From a virus: a stretch of 64,000 nt of DNA. Where the stretch lies: the IMG/VR virus record IMGVR_UViG_3300036715_002570, positions 1-64,000 of that record; one strand, written 5' to 3'. The position numbers were made by a program, and so were the translations under genes. This document shows positions 38,151 through 46,422 of the stretch, in pieces. A model generated the notes under the pieces. It was not told the DNA's origin, did no database searches, and saw only the letters and a program-made list of their open reading frames with translations. Within the stretch, counting starts at the first letter, position 1; every line of letters starts with the position of its first letter.

Positions 38151-38297
38151 CCCTTCATATATACGGTTGTTGAGATGATTGCGGATCGCATTTATTGTTT
38201 CAACAACCGTAACGAGAAGTCAGGCCTCATCAAATTCTGACACAACAGCCAATCGGACAGACCGATTGCGTATCAACTATTGCAAAGGAACTTTGCC
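38151..38297 (+). promoter_or_regulatory. Structured leader of the NAMPT gene
   Basis: About 145 nt without a gene. An 11-bp stem (38163-38173 with 38200-38210) and a CAATCGG/CCGATTG hairpin near 38250-38268 precede AAAGGA and the ATG. A regulatory leader is plausible. Confidence 0.4.
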
Positions 38298-39764
38298 ATG
38301 CTATCTCTGATCAAGTCTCCCAATTTCATCATGGCCCGCGACAGCTACAAGGCTGGTCACTGGCAGGAAATCCCATCCGACATCAAATACGCCGTGTCGG
38401 CAATCGTCCCCCGCAAGCCAAGCAAACGACTGAACATCAACGAAGTCGTCGCTGCCGGTCTCGCCGTTTGTGCGGAGATCCTCGTGAATACGCGGATCAC
38501 GCATGCGATGATCGACGAAGCGGAAATCGAGGCGAATGAACAGGGCTATGAGTTCAACCGTGCAGGCTGGGAGCGAATCGTTACGGAATGTGACGGCAAG
38601 CTGCCGATCGCGATGTACGGCGTTGAAGAAGGCCGCGTCGTGCACCCGCAGACGCCGATCGCGATGTTCACCAACACCAAGCCTGGCTTTGCTTGGCTGG
38701 CGTCCGACATCGAAACATGGTCTCAGGGGATCATCTGGAAGATGTCGTCTGTCGCCAGCGTGTGCCGTGCTGCTCGTCTGAAGATTCGCGCAGGCATGAT
38801 CAAGTCTGGTGCCGATCTGGCATGGCTGGACTACAAGCTGCATAACTTCGGCGACCGTGCAACGACGCCGGAAGACGCAATTATGGCTGGTATCGCGCAC
38901 GCGATGTTGTTCAACGGGTCCGACTGCCTCCGCGCGAACGGGTACATCAAGACGATCTACCACACGAACGAGGCATACCTGTCCAGCGTCGAAGCGACCG
39001 AGCACAGCACGATGTGCATGAACAGCAACGCCGCTGAGAAGGATGACTTCGGTGCGGCAGAAATGGCTGTCACGCGCTTGGAAGCGGTCGTCAAGCGCGT
39101 CAAGCAAAAGTACATCGGTATTCCGCTGATGAGCGCTGTGATTGACACGTACGACAGTCGTCGTTTCGTGCGCGAATACCTCGGCACTCGCCTGAAGGAC
39201 CGAATTCTCGCTAGCGGTGGCAAGTTCGTCGCTCGTCCGGACAGTGGTGATGTCGCTGTTGAACCTGGCCTCGTTGCCAAAGACTGGGAAGACACTGTCG
39301 GTCTTGCCGGCTACACGTCGACCGGCTACAAGATCCTGAACCCCGCTGTTGGTGTGCTGCAAGGCGACGGCATCCGCTTGAACACGATTGATGCAGTGCA
39401 GGAAGGGTTCATGTCCGCAGGCTACAGTTGGGACAACTTCGTGCTCGGCATGGGTCACGGTACGACGAATGACGTGTCTCGCGACGACTTCAGCTTCAGC
39501 ATGAAGGCAATGGCGTTCAGCCGTGATGGCAAGTCGTGGACCCGCCTGCTCAAGGAACCGAAGACTGACCTCAGTAAGAAGTCGCTGAGCGGCCTAATCC
39601 GCTGCGCAGAGACGGTTGATGGTGATCTCGACGTGATTGACATGACGAACGACCCAGCTGGCTACTTCACGTCTACCCCTGGCTGGCGTCTGTACTCTAA
39701 GGACGGTGAACGGCATTACCTTCAGTCGTTCGACGATGTCATGGCGCGAGCGCGATCGCTGTAA
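38298..39764 (+). CDS. Nicotinamide phosphoribosyltransferase (NAMPT)
   Basis: The 488-residue enzyme joins nicotinamide and PRPP to NMN in NAD salvage. Visible: RDSYKAGHWQEIPSDIKYAV (substrate loop), KLHNFGDRATTPEDAIMAGI, YDSRRFVREYLG, KFVARPDSGDV (phosphate site) and GVLQGDGIRLNTIDAV, then GMGHGTTNDVSRDDFSFSMK. Length is as for human and bacterial NAMPT. ATG 38298 has AAAGGA; an upstream TTG is unlikely. Base composition looks richer in G and C than its neighbours, a possible sign of transfer. Confidence 0.95.
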   Translation: MLSLIKSPNFIMARDSYKAGHWQEIPSDIKYAVSAIVPRKPSKRLNINEVVAAGLAVCAEILVNTRITHAMIDEAEIEANEQGYEFNRAGWERIVTECDGKLPIAMYGVEEGRVVHPQTPIAMFTNTKPGFAWLASDIETWSQGIIWKMSSVASVCRAARLKIRAGMIKSGADLAWLDYKLHNFGDRATTPEDAIMAGIAHAMLFNGSDCLRANGYIKTIYHTNEAYLSSVEATEHSTMCMNSNAAEKDDFGAAEMAVTRLEAVVKRVKQKYIGIPLMSAVIDTYDSRRFVREYLGTRLKDRILASGGKFVARPDSGDVAVEPGLVAKDWEDTVGLAGYTSTGYKILNPAVGVLQGDGIRLNTIDAVQEGFMSAGYSWDNFVLGMGHGTTNDVSRDDFSFSMKAMAFSRDGKSWTRLLKEPKTDLSKKSLSGLIRCAETVDGDLDVIDMTNDPAGYFTSTPGWRLYSKDGERHYLQSFDDVMARARSL

Positions 39765-39765
39765 C

Positions 39766-39789
39766 ATGAAGGGCCTTTGGGCCCTTCAT
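39766..39789 (+). terminator. Hairpin after the NAMPT gene
   Basis: Arms ATGAAGGGCC and GGCCCTTCAT with a 4-nt loop. Weak T content follows. Confidence 0.5.
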
Positions 39790-39805
39790 CCGTTTGGAGA
39801 CCACT

Positions 39806-40037
39806 ATGGAACGAAAAACAAGTTGTATTAGCGCGGTCCGACCTGTTCATGATCCTTCGGAAACACATGCTAGAGCTGTTTCCAAATGACAACACGTGTA
39901 ACGTGTCATTTGCGGTGGATGGGAAGCCGCTGGACGTTACCACAGCTGATGTAAAGGTGATCGTTCACATGACGACGTACGAGATTGATCCACAGAAGGC
40001 TCAGCGTGTAATCCCTCGCGGTCGATCGTCTGATTGA
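39806..40037 (+). CDS. Unknown protein (76 aa), frameshift in an A-run
   Basis: ATG 39806 with GGAG 8 nt upstream gives MERK, then the frame is lost. Dropping one A from AAAAA (39813-39817) joins it to VVLARSDLFMILRKHMLELF, CNVSFAVDGKPLDVTTADVK and YEIDPQKAQRVIPRGRSSD. A small alpha/beta protein of unknown role. Confidence 0.65.
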
Positions 40038-40155
40038 ATTACGGATTCGAAAATGGTCCAGTGGGTGGTGTAAATGATACGCCGTATGGGTCGCATGGAG
40101 TATGTAAATTTGCAGGTAGGAATAGCGCTGGGCCTGTGTGAAACATCAGTTGCCT

Positions 40156-40978
40156 CTACGGAACGTGAGGATCCGTTTCTGTTAGCGTGCCATCATTAGC
40201 AACCCACAACGGAGCGCCGACTGTGCTCCAATTCCAGTCGGGATTGACGATCGTTGATGTTTGTAAGTCGTCGTACGTCGCCAGATTCAATTGGCCGAAA
40301 TCAGAGAACTTAACAACCTGATACTTGGCCATTGTCTCAAGAGCCGTGCCAGTAACCACAGTTGCGTCAAGACGGACCGGGTTGATCACCGAACCGTCGA
40401 CAAAGAAGTTGCTTTCAGAGGTAAAAAAAAGTGCCGTTGCTCTGGCGAATTGGCACACCTACAGAATCAGTGATAATGTGGCCCACGGCAACATTTGCTG
40501 TGTTTAGGTCAACCTGTGATCCTGCATATGGCTTCGACGGAAAGCCAGCCCCAAGGCCAGCAAACGTTGATGTGTTGACCTTGGCAGCAAATACACGAAT
40601 CACTTCGCGGTAACGCCCGCTGGTAAACACGTACTGGATCGCATTAGTTGTATCAAACCAGTGCTGATCTGGAACACCAGGAATCTGCGATGGACTATAT
40701 ACAGGCTTAACAGTTGTAAATCCAAACGTACGAGCCCCAGTGCGCAGATCAAGATCCCAGTACAGCCAGCAATCTATACTAGACGGAATTGGACCCCACG
40801 CATTGTTAACGTCTGTATCCTCAGTCAACAGGTAATCAGCTGTGCGGTGTGCAAACGCAACATCAACGTGAGAGGTTGATGCACGTAGGGAAACGTACAA
40901 CCCTTGCTTCTGCAAAAACGCTTGTGCACCACCAGAAATTGGGTAAGAGACGATACCCTGACGGAAATTGATTCGCAT
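40156..40978 (-). CDS. Virion (tail/baseplate) protein, frameshift in an 8-T run
   Basis: Two minus-strand frames join into one protein of about 273 residues if the T8 run (A8 at 40425-40432 on the plus strand) is read as T7: IRQSNGTFF then TSESNFFVDGSVINPVRLDA. It begins MRINFRQGIVSYPISGG. The body (WLYWDLDLRTGARTFGFT, QHWFDTTNAIQYVF, FAAKVNTSTFAGLGAG) is typical of phage fibre or baseplate-associated proteins. Late promoter at 41002-41009. Confidence 0.7.
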
Positions 40979-41001
40979 TTGAACCCCTTGTTGAGATGTC
41001 A

Positions 41002-41009
41002 TATTTATA
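41002..41009 (-). promoter_or_regulatory. Late promoter TATAAATA
   Basis: Exact T4 late consensus on the minus strand, 23 nt upstream of ATG 40978; the ATG at 41002 overlaps it and is rejected. Confidence 0.8.
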
Positions 41010-41079
41010 CAGCGGCCGGCAAGTTGATCTGTGCGAATCGTATCTGTATAGTGATCAAATCTAGACTCAAGTAACCAGC

Positions 41080-41919
41080 ATGGCCTTCATCGACATACAT
41101 ATCGTCCCGAAGTTGAACGCGACAGATGACCCAAAAGTACTCGGCGCGATCTCTGTGATCGAGAACCTTGCCAACCAGCTTGGGGTTCCTGTCGTCCCAG
41201 AACAATCAGTGAATAGTGGAACACTATGTATCGCCGTCGGCGGTGACGGGACGATGATCGAAGCAATGCGTCGCGCTGCTCGATCCCGAGGATGGGCCCT
41301 AGGGATTAACCTTGGCCACATCGGCTTCTTGACTGACTACACAGCAACCTCACAGCTGCATGAGCAGTTGCGTGATGTGATCTTCAACCTCGATGAAATG
41401 CATCAGAGTGACTTCATGAGCTTCGAACGCCGAGCGGTATTGGAGAACTCTCTCGTTGACCGGCTGGCAATAAACGACGTGTCAATCTCGTCGCTCGCCT
41501 CCGATGAGATGATCAAGTACCAACTACTGATTGACGACCATAATGCAGGGATTCACCGAGCAAACTCATTGTTGGTGTCGACAGCGACAGGATCAACAGC
41601 GTACTCCCTGTCGGCTGGTGGAGCACTATTGATGCCCGGCATGCAATCGATCCAGGTTGTGCCAGTCGCCGCAGCTACGATGACGTCTCGCCCCCTGATC
41701 GTCAGCAGTCGTTCAAAGGTTACTGTCCGCGTGTTTGGACAGGGGGTTTCGGTTCGCGTGGATGGCCAACGTGTGTTCTCGAGTGAACAATCGTATACGA
41801 AGGATGCTCCGTTTGAAGTGGTTGTCAACCGGTATTCGCAAGATGTTGCTGTGATTCACCCGAAGGGCTGGAACTTTTTTGACATGCTGTCTATGAAACT
41901 TGGGTGGATCAAGGAATGA
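41080..41919 (+). CDS. nadK: NAD kinase
   Basis: The 279-residue enzyme phosphorylates NAD to NADP. Motifs: CIAVGGDGTMIEAMRRA (GGDGT), LGINLGHIGFLTDY, INDVSISS (NE/ND motif) and RANSLLVSTATGSTAYSLSA, then VDGQRVF. Near-complete family length. It follows NAMPT by 1.3 kb and overlaps NADAR by 4 nt. Confidence 0.93.
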   Translation: MAFIDIHIVPKLNATDDPKVLGAISVIENLANQLGVPVVPEQSVNSGTLCIAVGGDGTMIEAMRRAARSRGWALGINLGHIGFLTDYTATSQLHEQLRDVIFNLDEMHQSDFMSFERRAVLENSLVDRLAINDVSISSLASDEMIKYQLLIDDHNAGIHRANSLLVSTATGSTAYSLSAGGALLMPGMQSIQVVPVAAATMTSRPLIVSSRSKVTVRVFGQGVSVRVDGQRVFSSEQSYTKDAPFEVVVNRYSQDVAVIHPKGWNFFDMLSMKLGWIKE

Positions 41920-42384
41920 TGTTCGACGAACCAACTGTGGCACCGATCCTCGAGTTCTCAGGCGAGCACCACTTTCTGTCAAACTTCCACGAGGGTGATC
42001 CGTTCGTTTGGAACGGCGATCTCTGGCTGACATCGGAGCATGCGTACCAGGCTGCGAAGTGTGCTCGTGAATACCAGTACCACTTGATTCGTAACCTGGC
42101 TCGTCCAAACCAAGCGAAGCGCGCAGGTAAGCATGTTGAGCTGCGTAGCGACTGGGAGCAGGTCAAAGATGGCATCATGCTCAGCATCGTTCGTGCAAAG
42201 TTCAATTCGCATCAACACCTTGCCCGCCTGTTGCTAGCAACAGGTGATGCCCATCTCGAAGAGGGGAATTGGTGGAAGGATCGGTACTGGGGTGTTTTGC
42301 CCCGTTGGAGGGTCGGGACAAAATAAGTTGGGGAAAATTCTAATGATCGTTCGAGACGAACTGACCTTTAGGAGCGAGCAGTGA
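41916..42384 (+). CDS. NADAR-family protein, frameshift in a T-run
   Basis: NADAR (YbiA-like) proteins are N-glycosidases; some remove ADP-ribose from guanine. The frame gives FSGEHHFLSNFHEGDPF, TSEHAYQAAKCA, QAKRAGKHVELRSDWEQVKD and GNWWKDRYWGV, then is lost at TTTT (42295-42298). Reading TTT restores the family end CPVGGSGQNKLGKILMIVRD to 42384, whose stop overlaps the next GTG. As written the product would be 137 residues. Coupled to NAD kinase. Confidence 0.85.
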
Positions 42385-42575
42385 CTGAATACAAAGTGAT
42401 TGAAGAACGATTCAAGCCAGACTTCGAACTGGCTGTTAACCTTTTTCTACGCGATGGCTGGAAACTCGTTGGTGTCGCAATGAATGATGGCTACTACATC
42501 CAGACAATGACGCGCGCGGCAAACTGGGACTACCGAGGTGAATGTTCAGCTCACCTTGCATTGCGTCCAAAGTGA
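42381..42575 (+). CDS. DUF1737-like protein (64 aa)
   Basis: GTG overlaps the restored NADAR stop (GTGA). TEYKVIEERFKPDFELAVN and FLRDGWKLVGVAMNDGYYI follow the DUF1737 pattern. Unknown role. Confidence 0.65.
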   Translation: MTEYKVIEERFKPDFELAVNLFLRDGWKLVGVAMNDGYYIQTMTRAANWDYRGECSAHLALRPK

Positions 42576-42602
42576 TGGGCAAGTTCTACGCCGGTCTTAA
42601 AG

Positions 42603-42610
42603 CATAAATA
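42603..42610 (+). promoter_or_regulatory. Late promoter CATAAATA
   Basis: 17 nt upstream of the HNH-like gene at 42628. Confidence 0.75.
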
Positions 42611-42627
42611 CCCGCATAGGAGACTTT

Positions 42628-43203
42628 ATGCCAAAGACCAGAACAGCTACGCCTCGTGAATTTGAAATTCGTACAGAAAATCGGTATACGTTGCATCCCC
42701 TCGATAAGAAGCGATGCACTGTGTGTGAAATTGTGTACGATGGGATCGTTGACCATTTTGACATCCACCACCTCAAACTTGACGGTACATATTCATATGC
42801 AGGACAATGTAAGCAATGTCTAGCAGCCATTCGTGCTGATCGGACGATGACATATAAGTCTGACATATCTCTGTACGTCAAGCGACTACTCCCAGCAGTT
42901 CGGTGTCGAGCAAAAGAAGTTGGCGTTGAGTTCAATCTCACACCCAACGCTCTGATCGAACAGTGGAATCGACAGCATGGCCTGTGCTATTACACTCACA
43001 TACCCATGGACTTACAAGCCACCAGCGCGTCGGGAAAAGCCCCTCACCATGACTTTCCATCGTTAGATCGTAAGACCCCCAAAGACGGTTACACGGTGAA
43101 TAACGTAGTATGGACTACCTTCGCGGTGAACAGAATGAAAAATGATCTAACAGACAATTTGTTTGTTGAACTGTGTCGCAAGGTACTAACTTATCATGGC
43201 TAA
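42628..43203 (+). CDS. HNH-type homing endonuclease-like protein
   Basis: The 191-residue protein has zinc pairs (CTVCEIVYDG...QCKQC) and the C-terminal motif SLDRKTPKDGYTVNNVVWTT, then FAVNRMKNDLT, found in phage HNH-like proteins (SLDR-GY-NVxW-NxxK). ATAGGAG precedes the ATG. It overlaps the SLOG gene by 8 nt. Confidence 0.8.
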   Translation: MPKTRTATPREFEIRTENRYTLHPLDKKRCTVCEIVYDGIVDHFDIHHLKLDGTYSYAGQCKQCLAAIRADRTMTYKSDISLYVKRLLPAVRCRAKEVGVEFNLTPNALIEQWNRQHGLCYYTHIPMDLQATSASGKAPHHDFPSLDRKTPKDGYTVNNVVWTTFAVNRMKNDLTDNLFVELCRKVLTYHG

Positions 43204-43726
43204 ATATTTCGCCGGAATTGGTTCAAGGGAGACACCTGATGACGTGCTGGAGCAAATGCGTGAGCTGGCAAAGTTGGCTGCGCGTCTCAACTGGTCTCTG
43301 CGTTCTGGAGCAGCTCCAGGCGCTGATACAGCGTTCGAACAGGGTTGTGATCTGGCTGGGGGATTGAAAGAAATCATGTTGCCGTGGAAAGGGTTTAACG
43401 GCAGCACCTCTCCTTATGCAAAGCACAATGAAGCAGCCTTCCAAGTTGCATCCGTTATCCACCCCGCATGGTCTTTCCTGAAACCCGCAGCAAAGCAATT
43501 GGCCGCGCGCAATATGCAACAGATTATGGGGGAAGACATGAATAACCCTGTAAAATGTGTAATTTGCTGGACTAGAGATGGTGCTCGAACGCATCGCGAG
43601 TACAGTCACAAAACAGGTGGAACTGGAACAGCCATTGCCCTCGCGTCTCTGTTTGATATTCCCGTGTTTAATTTGAAGCGCCCGTTGGATCATGACATGG
43701 CTGTTGAGTTCCTTCAATCAGTATAA
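43196..43726 (+). CDS. SLOG/DprA-like Rossmann protein, 3' end replaced
   Basis: The 176-residue protein begins MAKYFAGIGSRETPDDVLEQ and has LRSGAAPGADTAFEQG, the nucleotide-binding signature of the SLOG superfamily (DprA, TIR-associated sensors). Later motifs: KTGGTGTAIALAS and DIPVFNL. It may bind a nucleotide or NAD derivative. The last 40 codons have a diverged second copy at 44464-44619 beyond the convergent GIY-YIG gene, as with the RNA ligase. Confidence 0.8.
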   Translation: MAKYFAGIGSRETPDDVLEQMRELAKLAARLNWSLRSGAAPGADTAFEQGCDLAGGLKEIMLPWKGFNGSTSPYAKHNEAAFQVASVIHPAWSFLKPAAKQLAARNMQQIMGEDMNNPVKCVICWTRDGARTHREYSHKTGGTGTAIALASLFDIPVFNLKRPLDHDMAVEFLQSV

Positions 43727-44430
43727 CGCCACGCCATTCCGTTGAGGGTATGTGAATAGCGATAGCCCTTACAGCATGCAACAATGTTGGCGGCACTTAT
43801 GTCATACGCCAGAGCGGCCGCTTTGATTGACGGAAACGTAGCAACTACAACATTGTCCTGTAGGCACTCCACACGCTTCCGACGGAGAGCATGCCTACTT
43901 TCTGTGATTGGCTGCAGTGGTTCCCCCGAATATGCCCAACGAAATCCGTATGCTTGGTTGGTCCGGCCCTTGCAACATTGTAGAATGCTCGCGATTCTGA
44001 CAGATAGAGCGGCAGCTGCTTGAGAGGCTGACGGGAACGTCTGCACCAAATCCCCATCCATGGTATATTGGATCACTTCCTTAGTCTGTCGCTTAGCATT
44101 ACCCGTTCTTCGATCTGAACTGCATCCGTAAACATTTGTTAGAATTCCTGTCCCGGTTACCAGCAGGCCGTACTTGGTAATCAATGCATCTTCCATGACA
44201 TATGCGGTGTGTTCATCCAAGTGCTCTTGCACCTTAATAATTTTGACCTCGTACCCCTGAGACCAAATTGAGTTAATACGTTCACATTTAATTGCATTAG
44301 TCCAAGTTGTTTTGGGCCGCTTGGCCTCTGCTAAATGCGACCTGTCACGATAACCTACACCCTTACCTACATAGAACGGGTGATCATTCCTGGGATCAAT
44401 TAGTTCGTAAACGTAATAGTTGCCGGTCAT
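43714..44430 (-). CDS. GIY-YIG homing endonuclease with NUMOD1 repeats
   Basis: The 238-residue protein (ATG 44430, GGGGAG 7 nt upstream; an ATG at 44448 is less likely) has a GIY-YIG domain (YYVYELIDPRNDHPFYVGKG) and two NUMOD1 repeats: QYTMDGDLVQTFPSASQAAA and VVATFPSIKAAALAYDISAA, each followed by CCKG. It overlaps the SLOG stop by 13 nt, head-on. Late promoter at 44451-44458. Confidence 0.9.
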   Translation of the reverse strand: MTGNYYVYELIDPRNDHPFYVGKGVGYRDRSHLAEAKRPKTTWTNAIKCERINSIWSQGYEVKIIKVQEHLDEHTAYVMEDALITKYGLLVTGTGILTNVYGCSSDRRTGNAKRQTKEVIQYTMDGDLVQTFPSASQAAAALSVRIASILQCCKGRTNQAYGFRWAYSGEPLQPITESRHALRRKRVECLQDNVVVATFPSIKAAALAYDISAANIVACCKGYRYSHTLNGMAWRYTD

Positions 44431-44450
44431 CCTGAACTCCCCTATCATCT

Positions 44451-44458
44451 TATTTATG
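44451..44458 (-). promoter_or_regulatory. Late promoter CATAAATA
   Basis: 20 nt upstream of ATG 44430. Confidence 0.75.
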
Positions 44459-44463
44459 ATAGT

Positions 44464-44619
44464 ACACGCGACGGATGTGAGAGCATTAAGACTTACAACC
44501 GGAAAACTGGGGGTACGGGAACTGCTATTGCATTTGCTTCATCTCAAGATATACCAATTTTTAACCTGAACAATCCGTTCCGCTACGAATATGCGATCGA
44601 TTTTCTTCAAACCAACTAA
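44464..44619 (+). pseudogene. Displaced original 3' end of the SLOG gene
   Basis: Reads TRDGCESIKTYNRKTGGTGT, AIAFASSQDIPIFNLNNPF and AIDFLQTN then TAA. It aligns residue by residue with the present SLOG C-terminus (TRDGARTHREYSHKTGGTGT...). It has no start codon of its own. Confidence 0.85.
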
Positions 44620-44628
44620 GGACTACTC

Positions 44629-44916
44629 ATGTTGTTTGGAATTCTGTTTTTCGCCGCCCTGCCTGCAGGGATTCTCAAGCGTGATGTGTACGGCAATCGT
44701 CGGTTAGGTTCACATTACCTGTGCTCACTTTGCGGCACCGCAGAGCAGAAGCATGGGGCACACTTTGTGTCCAAAATTTCACCCCAGTACTGTAAAGGGT
44801 GCGTTGACATCGTCAATACGACGAACGAAACCCACCACGACCGGTATCAATTCTTCCTTCAATACATGGAAGGAACGAACCAACAAGTAACTTCAAGGAT
44901 TACGAATGGTCGATGA
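44629..44916 (+). CDS. Unknown Cys-rich protein with N-terminal membrane helix (95 aa)
   Basis: MLFGILFFAALPAGIL is a short hydrophobic segment. Then YLCSLCGTAEQKHGAH and YCKGC suggest a zinc site. It overlaps the next gene by 11 nt. Confidence 0.65.
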   Translation: MLFGILFFAALPAGILKRDVYGNRRLGSHYLCSLCGTAEQKHGAHFVSKISPQYCKGCVDIVNTTNETHHDRYQFFLQYMEGTNQQVTSRITNGR

Positions 44917-45415
44917 CATCTTAGAGAAATTACGCCAATGTGCCGATACTGCAGCAGCCGTACCTGTTGTTCCTCAGAAAACTGAACAAGAACTCGCCCT
45001 TGACGTTGTTGCTGCTTGTCCGTCAAAGTGCTATCTTGGTGGGTCGCGACGTATGGCAGAGCGGGCTCCATTTCGGATCACTGTGACTGATAGCACAGAC
45101 TATGACTACTACGTCACACATTCTGCATCCGTTCTGAGCTATTTCCTTGCGAACGGCTTCGATTACGCGCCCTCATCGAGAGGCGGGTATTATCTCGACG
45201 ACGAGGCTGTTGACATTGTTCAGCGTGGCCCCGTTCAAGTAGTACTACGCCATGACGCAGAGTTCTACTACGACGTTTTCGAAACGATCGACTCTAGATT
45301 CTACTACGAGATGTTGTGGAAATCGTCGCCCGTAGTGACGACTGACATGCGCAAGAACATTCAACCAATTTTCAACGCTTTATTCCAAGCCGCACATTCA
45401 AGAGAGGACAGCTGA
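44906..45415 (+). CDS. Nucleotidyltransferase-fold protein
   Basis: The 169-residue protein contains YLGGSRRMAERAPF, then TDSTDYDYYVTHSASVLSYF, the GS-x-R and D-x-D pattern of minimal nucleotidyltransferases, and VQVVLRHDAEFYYDVFE as the third acidic strand. Substrate unknown. It overlaps the next gene by 1 nt. Confidence 0.6.
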   Translation: MVDDILEKLRQCADTAAAVPVVPQKTEQELALDVVAACPSKCYLGGSRRMAERAPFRITVTDSTDYDYYVTHSASVLSYFLANGFDYAPSSRGGYYLDDEAVDIVQRGPVQVVLRHDAEFYYDVFETIDSRFYYEMLWKSSPVVTTDMRKNIQPIFNALFQAAHSREDS

Positions 45416-45705
45416 TGCCATATATCCGTCAAGAAAAGCGAGAAGCACTCGACCCCGTGATTACCGAAACTCTCCAGGCCCTCCGCGGCCTGGAGAGTGA
45501 CGACCCCACCAACGACATGGGTGGCAATCTGAATTACCTGTTCTCGTGCTTGCTTGATGCTTGCTACGGTAAGAAGTATAGCGAAATGGCTCAGGCTGTA
45601 TCCGTCCTCGAGATGGCCAAGCTTGAGTATTATCGCAGGCGCGCTGCTCCGTACGAAGACAATAAAGCATACCAGAATGGTGAGGTGTACGAACCTTTAC
45701 TGTAA
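45415..45705 (+). CDS. DUF6899-like protein (96 aa)
   Basis: MPYIRQEKREALDP, GGNLNYLFSCLLDACYG, EMAKLEYYRRRAAPYEDNK and NGEVYEPLL match a common phage family of unknown function. Probably translated by coupling with the nucleotidyltransferase-like gene. Confidence 0.7.
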   Translation: MPYIRQEKREALDPVITETLQALRGLESDDPTNDMGGNLNYLFSCLLDACYGKKYSEMAQAVSVLEMAKLEYYRRRAAPYEDNKAYQNGEVYEPLL

Positions 45706-45711
45706 CCTATA

Positions 45712-45762
45712 GGGAACCTCCAAAATTGAGTGCATACATACAGCACTGATTTGGAGGTTCCC
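45712..45762 (+). promoter_or_regulatory. 13-bp hairpin masking a ribosome site
   Basis: 45712-45724 pairs perfectly with 45750-45762. The right arm contains GGAGG and ends at the ATG 45763, so the fold would block initiation. Confidence 0.7.
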
Positions 45763-45942
45763 ATGCTCACAGAAGTGTCGCCAACGTTTTGGGCTGTACG
45801 TGTAAACGGCCGCATTGTTGCTTCAAACCTGCCTTCGCAGCGTCTTGCAGAACATACGATCCTGTCCCTCCCGCCTGAGCAACAGCGTGTTGCTGAAGTC
45901 GTCCCCATGACGAGCAGCGGTCAGCAGATTTTGCTTGGATAA
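45763..45942 (+). CDS. Small unknown protein (59 aa)
   Basis: ATG 45763 with GGAGG 6 nt upstream. MLTEVSPTFWAVRVNGRIVA, then a helix LAEHTILSLPPEQQ. Translation is probably controlled by the hairpin. Confidence 0.65.
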   Translation: MLTEVSPTFWAVRVNGRIVASNLPSQRLAEHTILSLPPEQQRVAEVVPMTSSGQQILLG

Positions 45943-46006
45943 TCTGGCTGTTTTGGGTAGCCCCTCGTAAATACGGTCAGCTTGTTTTGACCCTATATGA
46001 GGCCCC

Positions 46007-46156
46007 ATGAACACCACATCCCTGTACGAACTGCTAGAGCGGGTTGACGACTTTATTGCCGCTCTAGAGCAGGACGAAAATCGATTCTATGTAGCGATCG
46101 ATTTGGCTCATCAGCTGCGTGATGAGTTATCCCAGACTATCGAATTGGCTGAGTAA
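46007..46156 (+). CDS. Small acidic protein (49 aa)
   Basis: MNTTSLYELLERVDDFIAAL, then FYVAIDLAHQLRDELSQ. Entirely helical. Weak ribosome site (GAGG). Unknown. Confidence 0.5.
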   Translation: MNTTSLYELLERVDDFIAALEQDENRFYVAIDLAHQLRDELSQTIELAE

Positions 46157-46187
46157 TGTTGATTTCGCAGGCTCTGGTTGCGTCTTC

Positions 46188-46195
46188 AATAAATA
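46188..46195 (+). promoter_or_regulatory. Late promoter AATAAATA
   Basis: 30 nt upstream of ATG 46226. Confidence 0.7.
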
Positions 46196-46225
46196 CCTCC
46201 CACAACCTCCTGCAGGATAACAAAC

Positions 46226-46420
46226 ATGAGTGACAACACAACTGATTACGAGCCAATGGCTCTTCTCAAGGAAATGCTTCAGCTCGACGAAGCAAAGAAA
46301 AAGGTGCCCCTCAAGAAGGCCGCAAAGTCCGTGTATCACCGTGACTACATGAAGACTCGCAACAAGCCATACCGTAAGTACAGTCCAGAAGACGAAGAAT
46401 TGTCTTCTGACAAGGAGTAA
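46226..46420 (+). CDS. Small charged late protein (64 aa)
   Basis: Late promoter and CAGGA upstream. MSDNTTDYEPMALLKEMLQL then Lys-rich KKKVPLKKAAKSVYHRDYMK. May be a small internal or DNA-binding virion protein. Next gene 2 nt away. Confidence 0.6.
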   Translation: MSDNTTDYEPMALLKEMLQLDEAKKKVPLKKAAKSVYHRDYMKTRNKPYRKYSPEDEELSSDKE

Positions 46421-46422
46421 AC

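Noticed and set aside
38301-39458. 385-codon open frame antisense to NAMPT
   Set aside because: It is the shadow of a GC-biased gene. No ribosome site, no family pattern and no late promoter.
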